DNA of 64,000 nt from Gemmatimonadaceae bacterium (GTDB lineage: Bacteria; Gemmatimonadota; Gemmatimonadetes; Gemmatimonadales; Gemmatimonadaceae): the NCBI GenBank assembly GCA_016742275.1, contig JACVCD010000007.1:62001-126000 (forward strand), written 5' to 3'. Positions within the stretch are counted from its first letter, which is position 1. Each line of letters starts with the position of its first letter. The notes under the pieces were generated by a model. That model was not told where the DNA came from, ran no database searches, and saw only the letters and a list, made by a program, of their open reading frames with translations. The translations under genes and the position numbers were made by a program. Below are positions 1-9,546 of the stretch, one piece after another.

Positions 1-2220
1 CAACCGTTGCGTGTGGAAGTGGCGCGCACCATGGCGCTCACGTCAACCATCACGAACGGTGCCGGTCAGACGGTCACGGGTCGCTCACCCACGTGGTCCA
101 GCAGTGCTCCCAGTGTAGCCACTGTCAGCGCCACGGGTGTGGTGACAGCAGTTGGACCGGGCACCACGCGAATCGTGGCCGAAGTCGGCAACCGTCTCGC
201 GGCGGTTGATGTGCGCGTCGTGCCGCAGCCGCAGGTGCTCACCATCGTATCGTCGGGCTTCAGTGGCACGGGCACTATCACATCAGCACCTGCGGGCATC
301 AGCTGCACGATCAACGGTCAGCAGGTCACCGGTGCGTGCAACTTCACCTTCCCTGGTGATGTCTCGGTCGTACTCACGGCCACACCGGCATCCGGCAGTG
401 AACTCGTGGGCTGGGCGGGCGATTGCAGCGGCACGCAGGGCGCTGCGTGTCAGGTCAACATGAATGCCGCGCGCAACGTCGGCATCGCATTCCGCGCCAT
501 GCGCAATCTCCGCATCAGCGGCGCAGGCTCGGGTCTCGGCACCATCAATGGCGATCAGGGCGGCATTCTCTGCGTCTCGCAGGGTGGCACAACAACCGGC
601 ACCTGCTCCGCGACATTCGTCGAAGGCGCCGTGGTGACGCTGTCCGTATCCGCTGCGGGTCAAAGCATCTTCCGCGGCTGGACGGGTGATGCGTGCAGTG
701 GCAGCACGGCCACGACGTGTCAGATCACCATGAACGGTGACCGCAACATCACGGCGCGCTTCGAAGCGCCCGTCACGGTCACGATTCGTGGCACGGGCCA
801 GGGCAACGGACAGATCACCTCCACACCGCTCGGCATCCAGTGCAATCTCGTGGGTGCCAATGGTTCGGGTGCTTGCACGGCGCTCTTCAACGAAGGCACG
901 AGCATCACGCTCAACGCCGCCGCCGCGTCTGGCCATTCCTTCCGCTCGTGGGGCGGTGACTGCGCCGGTCAGACGGGAACGCAGTGCATCCTGCCCATTA
1001 CTGGCAGTGCACGTAACGTGACGGTGCAGTTCGATCCACCAGCCGTCATCACGGTTGTGCCGACGGGCACGGGTGATGGACAGGTGTTTGCTGGTGGCGT
1101 CATCAACTGTCTGCGTGCGAACGGCTCGAACAGCGGACAGTGCAGTGCCACCGTGTCGAACGGCACCGTGCTCACACTGACCGCACTACCTGACGGCGAA
1201 AGCGAGTTCAGTGGCTGGACCGGCGCGTGCAGTGGTGCCACGCTGTGTCAGGTCACCATGGATCAGGCGCGCACGGTGACGGCGGTGTTCACACGTCGTC
1301 AGGTGCAGCTCACGCTCACGCTGCTGACCAGCGAATCTGGTGGCTACGGCAGTGTAAGAACGGCGAGTGGCTTCACCTGCACGCTCAACGAAGGTGAAAG
1401 CAGCAAGCAGTGCATCACCTTCGTCGACGTGAGCCGTTCACTCATACTGACCGCGACACCGGGCGCCGAACAGACCTTCTCGGCCTTCACCGGATCGTGT
1501 ATCTCGAGTTCGGCGACGTGCTCATTCATCGTTACGGCAAACGCTGCGGTAACTGCAACATTTGGTCCGCCCACGGGCCAGATCACGGTGTCACCGGAGT
1601 TCAACAGCACGGGCAACGGCGTCGTCTACCTCGACGATCCAATGGAGATGTATTCCAGCCCGATCGACTGTGCGATGACGGGCGCATCGATCAATAGCGG
1701 CAGCACCTGCTCGCAGACGGTGCCTGGCGGAACCACGGTTACGCTCATTGCATCGGCAGATGTCGGTCACATGTTCGCCACATGGGGCGGTGCATGCGCC
1801 TCATTTGGTTCAAGCCCGTCTTGCACGCTGCTGGCCAACGCCAACCTCACTGTCACGGCACGCTTCATCAGCGTGCCCACCGTGACGGTCTCAGTGACAC
1901 TGTCCGGTATGGGCGTTGGTGGACAGCTCCTGCTGAGTGGCAACTCCTTCAGTCAGAGCTGCACGCGACCCGCGAACGAAAGCAATCCCACCACGGTGTG
2001 CAACCTGCAGGTTCCGAGTGGCCAGGGCTTCTCGGCAATCCTGACAGGCTTCAGCGGCGCCATCGGGACGTTCACCAGCGGCGGCTCAATCTGTCAGATG
2101 AGCAGCAGCCCGTGCACGGAAGTCGCGAGCAGCGGTGTCACCACCACGACGTCCATCGCCGCCATGTTCTTCTCCCCGTCACCGCCGGCCATCAAGGCCA
2201 GTGGTCGATCGGGTGACTGA
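1..2220 (+). CDS. Secreted Cys-rich repeat protein (Big_2 plus InlB-B-like repeats), 5' partial
   Basis: The reading frame is open from the window edge, so the N-terminus and any signal peptide lie upstream. The first 70 or so visible residues look like a bacterial Ig-like group 2 domain (WSSSAPSVATVSATGVVTAV). From about base 235 to 2180 there are seven degenerate repeats of 85-100 residues. Each ends near a GW-x-G(D)-C-S-G signature and a V-x-x-F strand, as in the divergent InlB B-repeat domain (Flg_new_2-like). Most repeats carry two cysteine pairs, which suggests two disulfides per unit and an extracytoplasmic location. The C-terminus is Ser/Pro-rich with no obvious anchor. Function is unknown; surface or adhesin-like is an inference. 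A strong hairpin follows the stop codon. Confidence 0.8.
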   Translation, partial: QPLRVEVARTMALTSTITNGAGQTVTGRSPTWSSSAPSVATVSATGVVTAVGPGTTRIVAEVGNRLAAVDVRVVPQPQVLTIVSSGFSGTGTITSAPAGISCTINGQQVTGACNFTFPGDVSVVLTATPASGSELVGWAGDCSGTQGAACQVNMNAARNVGIAFRAMRNLRISGAGSGLGTINGDQGGILCVSQGGTTTGTCSATFVEGAVVTLSVSAAGQSIFRGWTGDACSGSTATTCQITMNGDRNITARFEAPVTVTIRGTGQGNGQITSTPLGIQCNLVGANGSGACTALFNEGTSITLNAAAASGHSFRSWGGDCAGQTGTQCILPITGSARNVTVQFDPPAVITVVPTGTGDGQVFAGGVINCLRANGSNSGQCSATVSNGTVLTLTALPDGESEFSGWTGACSGATLCQVTMDQARTVTAVFTRRQVQLTLTLLTSESGGYGSVRTASGFTCTLNEGESSKQCITFVDVSRSLILTATPGAEQTFSAFTGSCISSSATCSFIVTANAAVTATFGPPTGQITVSPEFNSTGNGVVYLDDPMEMYSSPIDCAMTGASINSGSTCSQTVPGGTTVTLIASADVGHMFATWGGACASFGSSPSCTLLANANLTVTARFISVPTVTVSVTLSGMGVGGQLLLSGNSFSQSCTRPANESNPTTVCNLQVPSGQGFSAILTGFSGAIGTFTSGGSICQMSSSPCTEVASSGVTTTTSIAAMFFSPSPPAIKASGRSGD

Positions 2221-2251
2221 CAGCGCGACTGATCTGATGTGACGGACAAGC

Positions 2252-2288
2252 AAACGGGGCGCGATCCGAAGTGGATCGCGCCCCGTTT
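2252..2288. terminator. Bidirectional rho-independent terminator
   Basis: A perfect 16-bp inverted repeat (2252-2267 and 2273-2288) has a 5-nt loop and A/T runs at both outer ends. It lies between the convergent repeat-protein gene and the CsgG-like gene and can serve both. Confidence 0.85.
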
Positions 2289-2353
2289 GTTTTCTCAGCT
2301 ATTCGTCCAAACCTGCGTTGCAATGCGATGCAAACGACAGGCAAGTTCGCTGA

Positions 2354-3151
2354 TTACTTGGTCCCGCGCTCCAGACTCGCCAGCAAGGTCTTGGCCCGCG
2401 AGTTGTCCGGATTGGCCTGCAATGATTCCTTGTACAGCGCGATGGCCTGCGTGTTGTTCTTGCGATCCTGCTGCTCGAGTGCGCGGCTCAGCAACATCAT
2501 GGACTTGAGCTGATTGGGCCCCTTGGCACCAACAGCAGCGCCTTCCTGAAACCCTTGCTGCACCGCTGGCAGCTTGAGACCGGAGTTGAGCTTCGCGCCG
2601 AGTTGTGCCAGCAACTCCAACATGTTGTCGGCTTTACCCGACACCGAAGCGGCGTATTCGAGCTCCGACGTTTCCGTGTTGATGGCTCGCACGTCCATGC
2701 GCATCCGCTCCTTGGGGTCGATCACAAAACTCCCCATCAGCATGTGCAACGCGCCCAGCGTCTTGCCGATCTTGGCGGCCGTTTCCTTCTCGACCCGTCC
2801 ACTTGCGCCAAGATTCTGCTCCTCAAGCAGCGCCTGCAGTCGATCGCGCTCCACCACCCGGATATTCGTGTTGGCGGAGAGTTCGGTGATCAGCATTTCT
2901 GCCAACCCCTTGCTCAGCGGCGCATAATCGGCATTGTTGGCGAGGGCGCCATTCGTGAAGTACATGATGGCCACCGTGGGCTTGCTGCTGCCGGCGGCCC
3001 CCTGCGCCTCTACTGGGGCGGCAGCTGCCGCCAAGGCTGTTGCCGCCATCGCCAACATCGGGATGCCAAGGGTCCGCGTCATCGCCTGACGTACGACCTG
3101 ACGTACGGTCCGATGTACCCGGCGGGGGAGCAAAGTGACGGTCATCTGCAT
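2354..3151 (-). CDS. CsgG/FlgO-like exported protein with C-terminal TPR-like helices
   Basis: This is a 265-residue exported protein. Residues 24-50 form a signal peptide ending APVEAQG, so the start may be the internal Met at residue 24 (MTRTLGIPM). The body has the fold signature of CsgG/FlgO/LpoB-type proteins: PTVAIMYFTNG, a helix with LSKGLAEMLITEL, then RVVERDRLQALLEEQ. These are periplasmic or outer-membrane assembly factors. The last 60 residues (KNNTQAIALYKESLQANPDNSRA) look like one TPR. It is divergent from the Ser/Thr kinase with only about 45 bp between likely starts, so the two probably share a promoter region. A role at the envelope side of the adjacent T6SS is possible but unproven. 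Confidence 0.75.
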   Translation of the reverse strand: MQMTVTLLPRRVHRTVRQVVRQAMTRTLGIPMLAMAATALAAAAAPVEAQGAAGSSKPTVAIMYFTNGALANNADYAPLSKGLAEMLITELSANTNIRVVERDRLQALLEEQNLGASGRVEKETAAKIGKTLGALHMLMGSFVIDPKERMRMDVRAINTETSELEYAASVSGKADNMLELLAQLGAKLNSGLKLPAVQQGFQEGAAVGAKGPNQLKSMMLLSRALEQQDRKNNTQAIALYKESLQANPDNSRAKTLLASLERGTK

Positions 3152-3195
3152 ATTCTCCGGTGGGTGATTCCCCGGAACATACCGCTTCTCCCAGC

Positions 3196-5058
3196 ATGCC
3201 CAAAGTCTGTCCTGTCTGCGATACCAGCTACGCCGACTCCAATATCTTCTGCCCGGCCGACGGCTCGACCCTCCGAGCCGCCGATGCCGAGGGAGATCTG
3301 ATTGGCTCGGTCGTCGCCGATCGCTATCTCGTCACCGACCTGCTCGGTGAGGGCGGCATGGGCAAAGTGTACCTTGCCCGCCACGTGCGATTGCCGCTTC
3401 AGGCAGCCATCAAGGTGCTTCGGCCGGAGCTGCTCAAGGACCCCGCCTCGGTCGCCCGCTTCAATCGGGAAGCCGCCAACGCCAGCCGTATCGAACATGA
3501 GCGGGTTGCCCGTGTGTTCGACTTCGGTGAGACGGGCGACGGCTTGGTCTATCTCGCCATGGAGTACGTACAGGGCGACACGCTCAAGAATCTGCTCGCC
3601 AATGAGGGGCCGCTCTCACCTGAACGCACGGGCCGCATTGTGCGCCAGGTCGCAGACGGTCTTGATGCCGCGCATCGCTTGGGCATCGTGCACCGCGATC
3701 TCAAGCCAGACAACATTCTCGTCACCACCGACGAGAGCGACGGCACGGATCGCTGCAAAGTCGTGGATTTCGGTATCGCCAAGGCAGTCGGCAGCAACGA
3801 AAAGGAATCAGGACTGACGCGTACCGGCTTTGTGGTCGGTACGCCCGAGTTCATGAGTCCCGAGCAGTTGCTCGGCAGTGATATCGATCACCGAAGCGAC
3901 GTGTATGCACTCGCCCTCGTGGCATACCAGTGCCTCACGCTCGATATGCCGTTCGATACCAACACGCCGGACCGCGGCATGACCGCGCGTCTCGTTTCGG
4001 CGCCGCGTCCGCTGTTTACGGTCAAGAAGGACGTGCGGTGGCCTCCGGCTTTGCAGCAGGTCTTCGATCAGGCACTCGACAAGGATCCGGCCAAGCGCAC
4101 CGTGTCGGCCGGCGCATTTGCCAAGGCGTTTGAACAGGCCTTGGTGGCACCTGCTGCTCCGGCGCCAGCCGCCGCAGCGCCGGCTCCCGCACCGGCCGCT
4201 GGTGCACCACAAGCGTCGATTCTCGAAAAGATCGACACGCCGGGCGCCGCGCGCGCCATGGCAACGCTGAATCGCGACGATGCGGCCAAGTCCGGCAAGG
4301 CGGCCAAGGGAGCCAAGCCCACTCCGGTCGCATCGAAGTCGCAGAGCAAGCCCAATACGAAGTCCAGCCCCACACCATCCGGTCGCATCGATGTACAGCA
4401 GGCGCCGCGGCGGTCGTTTCGTCTACCGCGTCTTCCGCTCCCCAGCCTGTCACTCATTCTGGTCGCAGCCGCGGGATGGTGGTGGTATACAAAGCAGCGT
4501 GCTCCACGGCCCAGCGACGTCACGCGTCTCGTAAATCAGGCCACCAGCACGGCCGATCGCATGCTCAACGACGCGCGACAGGCCGCGAGTTCGGTGACTC
4601 CTGGAACGGGCACGCAGACACCCGCCGGCACACCACCCGCAACTGGCGCGACACCACCGACTGCATCCCCAGGTTCAACCGGCAGCACCACTACACCGCC
4701 GACTGGTAGTGATGCCGGAGCGACTGCTCCACCAACCACAGCAGCCGGTCGAGCCGTTTCACCCGTTGGAGTCGCCGCGCGCAATACACTCGACAGCCTC
4801 ACCAAGGCACTCGACCCTGGTTCGGCTGACGAAGAAACGGCGCGTGCCGCCATTCCGGCGCTGCGTGCCGTACTGGTCCGACTGCCGACGCCCGAAGACA
4901 GCACATGGGCGTTTATCCGCATTGCTGAAGCGCACTTGTTGCTCGATGAAGTGCGTCCAGCCTGCACCGCCCTGCGTAGCGCCCGCGCATCCGCGCGCAC
5001 GATGAATCAAGCCGACATCATCACGCGCTACAGCGGTCAGATGGGGTGTGCGCAGTAA
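3196..5058 (+). CDS. Zinc-ribbon Ser/Thr protein kinase, membrane-anchored (PpkA-like context)
   Basis: Residues 1-22 hold a CxxC...CPADG zinc ribbon, which decides the start at 3196 over the in-frame ATG at 3160. A complete Hanks-type kinase domain follows: Gly-rich loop GEGGMGKVY, the AIKVL lysine, HRDLKPDN catalytic loop, DFG (VVDFGIAK) and a GTPEFMSPEQ activation segment, so it should be active. A Pro/Ala-rich linker leads to one membrane segment near residues 413-430 (SLILVAAAGWWWY). A Pro/Thr-rich stretch and a helical extracytoplasmic region follow. Kinases of this type regulate T6SS assembly in other bacteria (PpkA with an FHA partner). No FHA protein is encoded here. The substrate is unknown; the FT[QR]M protein at 11141-12856 is a candidate. 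Confidence 0.88.
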   Translation: MPKVCPVCDTSYADSNIFCPADGSTLRAADAEGDLIGSVVADRYLVTDLLGEGGMGKVYLARHVRLPLQAAIKVLRPELLKDPASVARFNREAANASRIEHERVARVFDFGETGDGLVYLAMEYVQGDTLKNLLANEGPLSPERTGRIVRQVADGLDAAHRLGIVHRDLKPDNILVTTDESDGTDRCKVVDFGIAKAVGSNEKESGLTRTGFVVGTPEFMSPEQLLGSDIDHRSDVYALALVAYQCLTLDMPFDTNTPDRGMTARLVSAPRPLFTVKKDVRWPPALQQVFDQALDKDPAKRTVSAGAFAKAFEQALVAPAAPAPAAAAPAPAPAAGAPQASILEKIDTPGAARAMATLNRDDAAKSGKAAKGAKPTPVASKSQSKPNTKSSPTPSGRIDVQQAPRRSFRLPRLPLPSLSLILVAAAGWWWYTKQRAPRPSDVTRLVNQATSTADRMLNDARQAASSVTPGTGTQTPAGTPPATGATPPTASPGSTGSTTTPPTGSDAGATAPPTTAAGRAVSPVGVAARNTLDSLTKALDPGSADEETARAAIPALRAVLVRLPTPEDSTWAFIRIAEAHLLLDEVRPACTALRSARASARTMNQADIITRYSGQMGCAQ

Positions 5059-5087
5059 CACATCACACAACACATCGCACAATCGAA

Positions 5088-5114
5088 AGAGGCCACGCAA
5101 ATTGCGTGGCCTCT
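5088..5114. terminator. Rho-independent terminator after the kinase gene
   Basis: A 13-bp stem (agaggccacgcaa with its complement) flanks a single central base. A T-rich tail (cttgtatgt) follows on the plus strand. It lies between the convergent kinase and tssM genes. Confidence 0.75.
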
Positions 5115-5137
5115 CTTGTATGTCTGATCTCTCCACC

Positions 5138-5178
5138 CTTTACGCTATAGTTTCTTTACGCCCGCTTTCTCTTTACGC
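5138..5178. repeat. Three short direct repeats CTTTACGC
   Basis: The octamer occurs at 5138-5145, 5154-5161 and 5171-5178, in near-helical-turn spacing (16 and 17 bp) within a pyrimidine-rich strip. It lies in the gap between convergent kinase and tssM genes. No function is known to me. Confidence 0.6.
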
Positions 5179-5183
5179 TTTTA

Positions 5184-8100
5184 TTACTTGGTTACTTGGG
5201 CAACGCAGCTCATCCGCCCCAACCACCCCCGCGTCAGCACATTGCTGGCTTCACGGCGCAGCGCCTCGAAGCTCACACGCACCGGCTCCGCATCCTTGCC
5301 AGTCGCGTTCCACGTCACGTTGGAGCCTTCGAACTGATCGGCTGCCGCCACCAGACGGAAGATCGCCCAATCGCCCGCGCCCTGACGTACCGGAATGGGC
5401 TTGTTCTTCTTGAACTGCGCCTGCAACTGGGCGTCGCGACCATTGGTGGCCGGCCACACCACTTCGTTCTTGAATGAGCGCTTGTCGAAACGCGCTTCCT
5501 TGCCGTTGTTGCGCAGAATGAGCAGCGGGGTGTTGTCGGTGATCACACCACTCGCCAACCAGCGCACCATCGGCGTTGAGGGATCTTCCGCAAACAACGC
5601 GGCTGACACTTCTGCCGAACGATTGAAGAAGTCCACGAAACTCTTGGACAACTCCACCTTGCCACCAGTCTTGGCCACCCACGCACTGCCCTGCTTCTCG
5701 AGATAGGGCTGCAAGCGCTCCTGCTGGAACACCCACAACTCACCTTCACCTGGAGCGAGAATGGCCTTCACATCGGCCACACTCGCATCGGCAGCGGCCG
5801 TGGCATTGAACGGGAAGCGTGACGTGAGTTGATCCACGCGTGAGCACAGCGCCCGTCCACGTTCATTGAGAATGGCCGCTTCTGCCGCTGCCGCGGCCGC
5901 CGCTCCACCTCCGCCTCCACCGCCGCCAGCAGGAGGAGCAGCGGGCGCCGGTGCTGCCGCCACACGCTTGGCCGGCGGACGCTGACTCGCTGCCGTCTTG
6001 AGTACCGCTTCTGCACCGGTGATTGGTGCCAGCAGCAACTGCTCAACCGGCGACGCCAACGCACCACCAACATCGCTCACATCAAAGCCCTGCGAGACAC
6101 GCTTCGCGGCAACACGCGCCTTGGTGACATCACCTGCTGCCAACTGCGCCGCTTGCACCAATGCCTGCGTACTCGGTGTGTCTGTTGCCGCCGGCATGTT
6201 GGCGACCTGAAGCAGCGCGCCCTGCAAACTCAGCAAACCATCCATGTACGGCTGGTTCTTCTCCGACACGAACTTGTCGGTGATTTCCGGCGGCGTTACG
6301 GCATGCACGGGCTGGAAGGCCGCACGCATCGACGAATCCACCGCCGTATTGACCGCCACCGTGCGCAACACCTGCAACAACGGCGACTGCACACCCGCCA
6401 GTTTGTCGAGACGCTCCGCCGCATCCTTCACCGAGGCGGCGCGCACCACCGTGGCGCTCTGCACCACCTGACGCCACGTGCGCTCATAGTCGTCGCGATA
6501 CCGCGAGCGCAGCGCCGCCACCACCGAATCGCGATCGAGCGAGCGCGCAGCCGTAGCATCGCCCACCACCCACGTTTCACCCTGGAAGTACTGATCGGCG
6601 TTGCGGAACGCGTCGCTCATGAATGTCGCGCCCTTCGTCGAAAACGCACCTGCCACTTCGGCCGTGGCCGTCAGCAGACCCGGTTCCTGCGGAATCTTGA
6701 CCGGCGGTGATTGCTTGTTGGCCGCGCCGAGCATGTTCACGTAGATCTGCTCGGCACCGGTGAAGCGCGAAAGAAAATCCCGCGCATGTGACACGATCGA
6801 CGCGTCCGCTGCACGCGGATACGGATTGATCGTCGGCAACACCGTGGCGTAGTACGTGAATTGACGACGTGCGAGATCCGTCACCTCTTCATCCGTCGTC
6901 ATGCCACGCTGCCAACTGTTCAGCAGCACCGGTGCCAGGAATTCCGCCGTACTGCTGTCCGGTGTGGTCGTGGTGATCAGGTATCCCTTGAGCCAACCGT
7001 AGGTCGTGCCATAGTCGTTGCTGGTGGTTGGCACATCGGGCAACGCTTTGAGCGAATCACTGAGCGCCGTCCACGCATCGGCGAAAAGCTGCTTGCGGAA
7101 GCCATCGAACCACACCGGTCGTGCCGCATCGAGCAATGCCGTGCCGCGCCACAAACCGAAACGCAAACGTAGCGGCGGACCGTCGGTGGTGTATTGCTGC
7201 ACCGTGTCCATTTGTGCACGCAGCGCATCGAGACGCGTGAGTGCCTCTGCGCTCGGAAACGCGACAGTGCCAGGCGCTGACTGCACCGTAGGCAATGCGG
7301 CGACGGCAGCTGCCGCATCATGGACACGTCCCTGCAGGGCACGGTTGCCAAGCCACGATGTCGTCACACCCGCCAGCAGCAGCAGCGTCGCAGCAATGGC
7401 CGTCCCCAGCATCACACGGCGTGTACGCTGCACACTCACACCACCGCGCGCCACGGAAGCTGCGCCACGATCGGACAGAATCACGTCGCGCAGCAGGCGA
7501 TCGAGGAACACCCACTCCGGAACTTTGCGCGCTGCCGTATTGGCCTGCGCCACGGGCGCTGCAGCGGCCAATGAAGCCTGACGGAAAATTCCTGTCGCAT
7601 CTGATGCGATCGGCGCCGCCGCCACTGCCGCAGCAGGAGCGGAGGCCGCGACATCACGCACCAACACCGGACGCGCACCCGTGAAGTAGAAGCCGCGCAG
7701 CAACGGACTCGAGCCAAGCTGCGTCGGACGGCACAACTCCATCAGGAAGGACGCAACAGCCGGCTGCAATTTCCGAATCTCGCGCGGCAGTTCGTACGAC
7801 GCATAGCGACGATCGACCTGTGCCTCACGACCCAGCACATCCACGCGACGCGCACCAAGCGAATCGGCAATCTCGGCGAATGCGTGATCGATACGTGGCG
7901 CCAAACGCTCGGCGTAGTTGCCCGTATTCGACGCCGGATCGAACGCGAACGACGCACCGAGTGGTGCGCGCAGCTCGTCCTTCGTGAACACACTGGCCCA
8001 CGGCTCGAAATGCGGAATACGGTCCATCTTCGTGAACAGCACATATACCGGCAACGCGAGTCCCAATTCCCGCGCCGCTTCAGCGAGGCGCTGACGCATG

Positions 8101-8738
8101 GCCTGCGCGAGCTTCTGCAGCTGTTCCCCATTGCCGCCGGAATAGAACAGATCACACGGCACGCACAGCAGCGCGGCGCGCGGCGCCGCATCACCCTTGC
8201 CTACCGCCGCGGCGACACGCGGCGCACGCAGCGCGCGCACGACCTTCGCGAAACGCGGTGCATCCGTAAGAAGCGAACTGGCGAGCTCGGTGATCGTGGC
8301 CTGCTGCATCGCCCATACATTGGCCGTGCGTGTCGATGGCGGGACTTCATTGGCACCTGCGGGCGCCTCACCGGCCAGCAATTCCGGATCACCACCGGAG
8401 CGCGATACGACAGTGGTCTTGGCGCTGCCTTCAGGCCCCAGCACCAGCACCATCGCTCGCGATGCGAAGCTGCCGCGCGGCAAACGCGCGCGCGCTCCAC
8501 CAATGGCCAACAGCACATCATCGCCCGGATCGAGCACGGGCTCCTGATCCTGCGGACGCATATACCACAAAATCGTGCCGGCCAGTACGAGACCGAGCAG
8601 CACAAACACAATGCGCAGCACCCAGGTCTGGGTGACATCCAGTGTCATCGTGCGCTCGAGCACGACGATCAGCAGGATCATGAGCAGCAGGGCGGCCGCA
8701 GCCAGGACCCACCGCAGAAACGGCTTGCGATCTGACAT
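5184..8738 (-). CDS. tssM: Type VI secretion membrane subunit TssM (IcmF/VasK)
   Basis: This 1184-residue inner-membrane protein is the usual TssM size. Two membrane segments lie near residues 10-28 and 42-60, and a third near 443-462. A cytoplasmic P-loop (GPEGSAKTT, about residue 101) sits between the second and third, as in NTP-binding TssM. A TKMD motif and an FFLDRLL-type stretch precede the third segment. The long periplasmic part contains an unusual low-complexity Gly8-Ala7 tract near residue 936, before the C-terminal domain that in other systems contacts TssJ. No tssJ is present in this locus. It lies just downstream of tssL (23-bp gap), in a minus-strand unit tssK1-tssL-tssM. Confidence 0.96.
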   Translation of the reverse strand: MSDRKPFLRWVLAAAALLLMILLIVVLERTMTLDVTQTWVLRIVFVLLGLVLAGTILWYMRPQDQEPVLDPGDDVLLAIGGARARLPRGSFASRAMVLVLGPEGSAKTTVVSRSGGDPELLAGEAPAGANEVPPSTRTANVWAMQQATITELASSLLTDAPRFAKVVRALRAPRVAAAVGKGDAAPRAALLCVPCDLFYSGGNGEQLQKLAQAMRQRLAEAARELGLALPVYVLFTKMDRIPHFEPWASVFTKDELRAPLGASFAFDPASNTGNYAERLAPRIDHAFAEIADSLGARRVDVLGREAQVDRRYASYELPREIRKLQPAVASFLMELCRPTQLGSSPLLRGFYFTGARPVLVRDVAASAPAAAVAAAPIASDATGIFRQASLAAAAPVAQANTAARKVPEWVFLDRLLRDVILSDRGAASVARGGVSVQRTRRVMLGTAIAATLLLLAGVTTSWLGNRALQGRVHDAAAAVAALPTVQSAPGTVAFPSAEALTRLDALRAQMDTVQQYTTDGPPLRLRFGLWRGTALLDAARPVWFDGFRKQLFADAWTALSDSLKALPDVPTTSNDYGTTYGWLKGYLITTTTPDSSTAEFLAPVLLNSWQRGMTTDEEVTDLARRQFTYYATVLPTINPYPRAADASIVSHARDFLSRFTGAEQIYVNMLGAANKQSPPVKIPQEPGLLTATAEVAGAFSTKGATFMSDAFRNADQYFQGETWVVGDATAARSLDRDSVVAALRSRYRDDYERTWRQVVQSATVVRAASVKDAAERLDKLAGVQSPLLQVLRTVAVNTAVDSSMRAAFQPVHAVTPPEITDKFVSEKNQPYMDGLLSLQGALLQVANMPAATDTPSTQALVQAAQLAAGDVTKARVAAKRVSQGFDVSDVGGALASPVEQLLLAPITGAEAVLKTAASQRPPAKRVAAAPAPAAPPAGGGGGGGGAAAAAAAEAAILNERGRALCSRVDQLTSRFPFNATAAADASVADVKAILAPGEGELWVFQQERLQPYLEKQGSAWVAKTGGKVELSKSFVDFFNRSAEVSAALFAEDPSTPMVRWLASGVITDNTPLLILRNNGKEARFDKRSFKNEVVWPATNGRDAQLQAQFKKNKPIPVRQGAGDWAIFRLVAAADQFEGSNVTWNATGKDAEPVRVSFEALRREASNVLTRGWLGRMSCVAQVTK

Positions 8739-8761
8739 GTGAGAGGGGTTCCGGTCGCGGG

Positions 8762-9469
8762 TTAGCGAAGCGCAGTGGTAGTGGCCGGCGCCAAGGTGCG
8801 CACAGCATCAGTGCCGCTTCGCAGCGACCAGGCATACGTCCCCCACAGCGCGAGCAGCACCACCACGGCAGTCAACGCGCCAATGCCAAGTGGACGCAGC
8901 CACGGATCGCGCGCATCGACGGCATCGGCAGGCGGTTGCCATGCTGGCGCCAGATCACCACCCGACTGACGGAGTCGCGACAGTCGTTCCGCAACGCGCG
9001 ACGTGTACGCATGCAGCTGTCCATGATCACCGGCACCGAATTTTCCACGGAAGCCAAGCAGCAGGCAGAGCTGGTAGACCTCGAGGAGGGCGGCCAGCTC
9101 TGCACCATCAGGACGGGCGAGCAATTGATCGATGTGCTGGAAGAACCACTCGCCACCCATGTGTCCGCCGAACAGCTCGTCCTGCAACGGACGACGCGCC
9201 CAATCAGCCAGCGTGGGAATTCGGGTGTTCAGGACCGACTCATCGAGGAAGGCCACGATGGCGAAGATTGCCAATCGCGCATCCTGTGTATTGAACCCCA
9301 ACGCCAGCGCGTCCTGTTCGGCCCGCGCCAGCAATTGCACAATCTGTGATCGAAAAGCCGCGCCGTCCGGCACATTCTGTCGCTCCGCTCGCAGGCGAAC
9401 GACGGCCGTCAGCGGCTCCTGCAGCGCACTGGCCAGACGCCCAGTGGCCACGGCAGGGGGAAGAGTCAC
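8762..9469 (-). CDS. tssL: Type VI secretion membrane subunit TssL (DotU/IcmH family)
   Basis: The 235-residue protein has the DotU hallmarks: AFLDESVL, WARRPLQDELF, a GGEWFF motif and LGFRGKF. A single membrane anchor lies near residues 195-213, with a very short periplasmic tail. It therefore lacks the OmpA-like peptidoglycan-binding extension that some TssL proteins carry. It forms the inner-membrane complex with TssM. It lies between tssK1 and tssM on the same strand. Confidence 0.95.
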   Translation of the reverse strand: MTLPPAVATGRLASALQEPLTAVVRLRAERQNVPDGAAFRSQIVQLLARAEQDALALGFNTQDARLAIFAIVAFLDESVLNTRIPTLADWARRPLQDELFGGHMGGEWFFQHIDQLLARPDGAELAALLEVYQLCLLLGFRGKFGAGDHGQLHAYTSRVAERLSRLRQSGGDLAPAWQPPADAVDARDPWLRPLGIGALTAVVVLLALWGTYAWSLRSGTDAVRTLAPATTTALR

Positions 9470-9546
9470 GAGTATTCCTCAGGGATGGGCAATCGGACCG
9501 GGCCGTACGCCCGGCCCGCAGGAAGGCATCGGGAAACGATCTGAAT

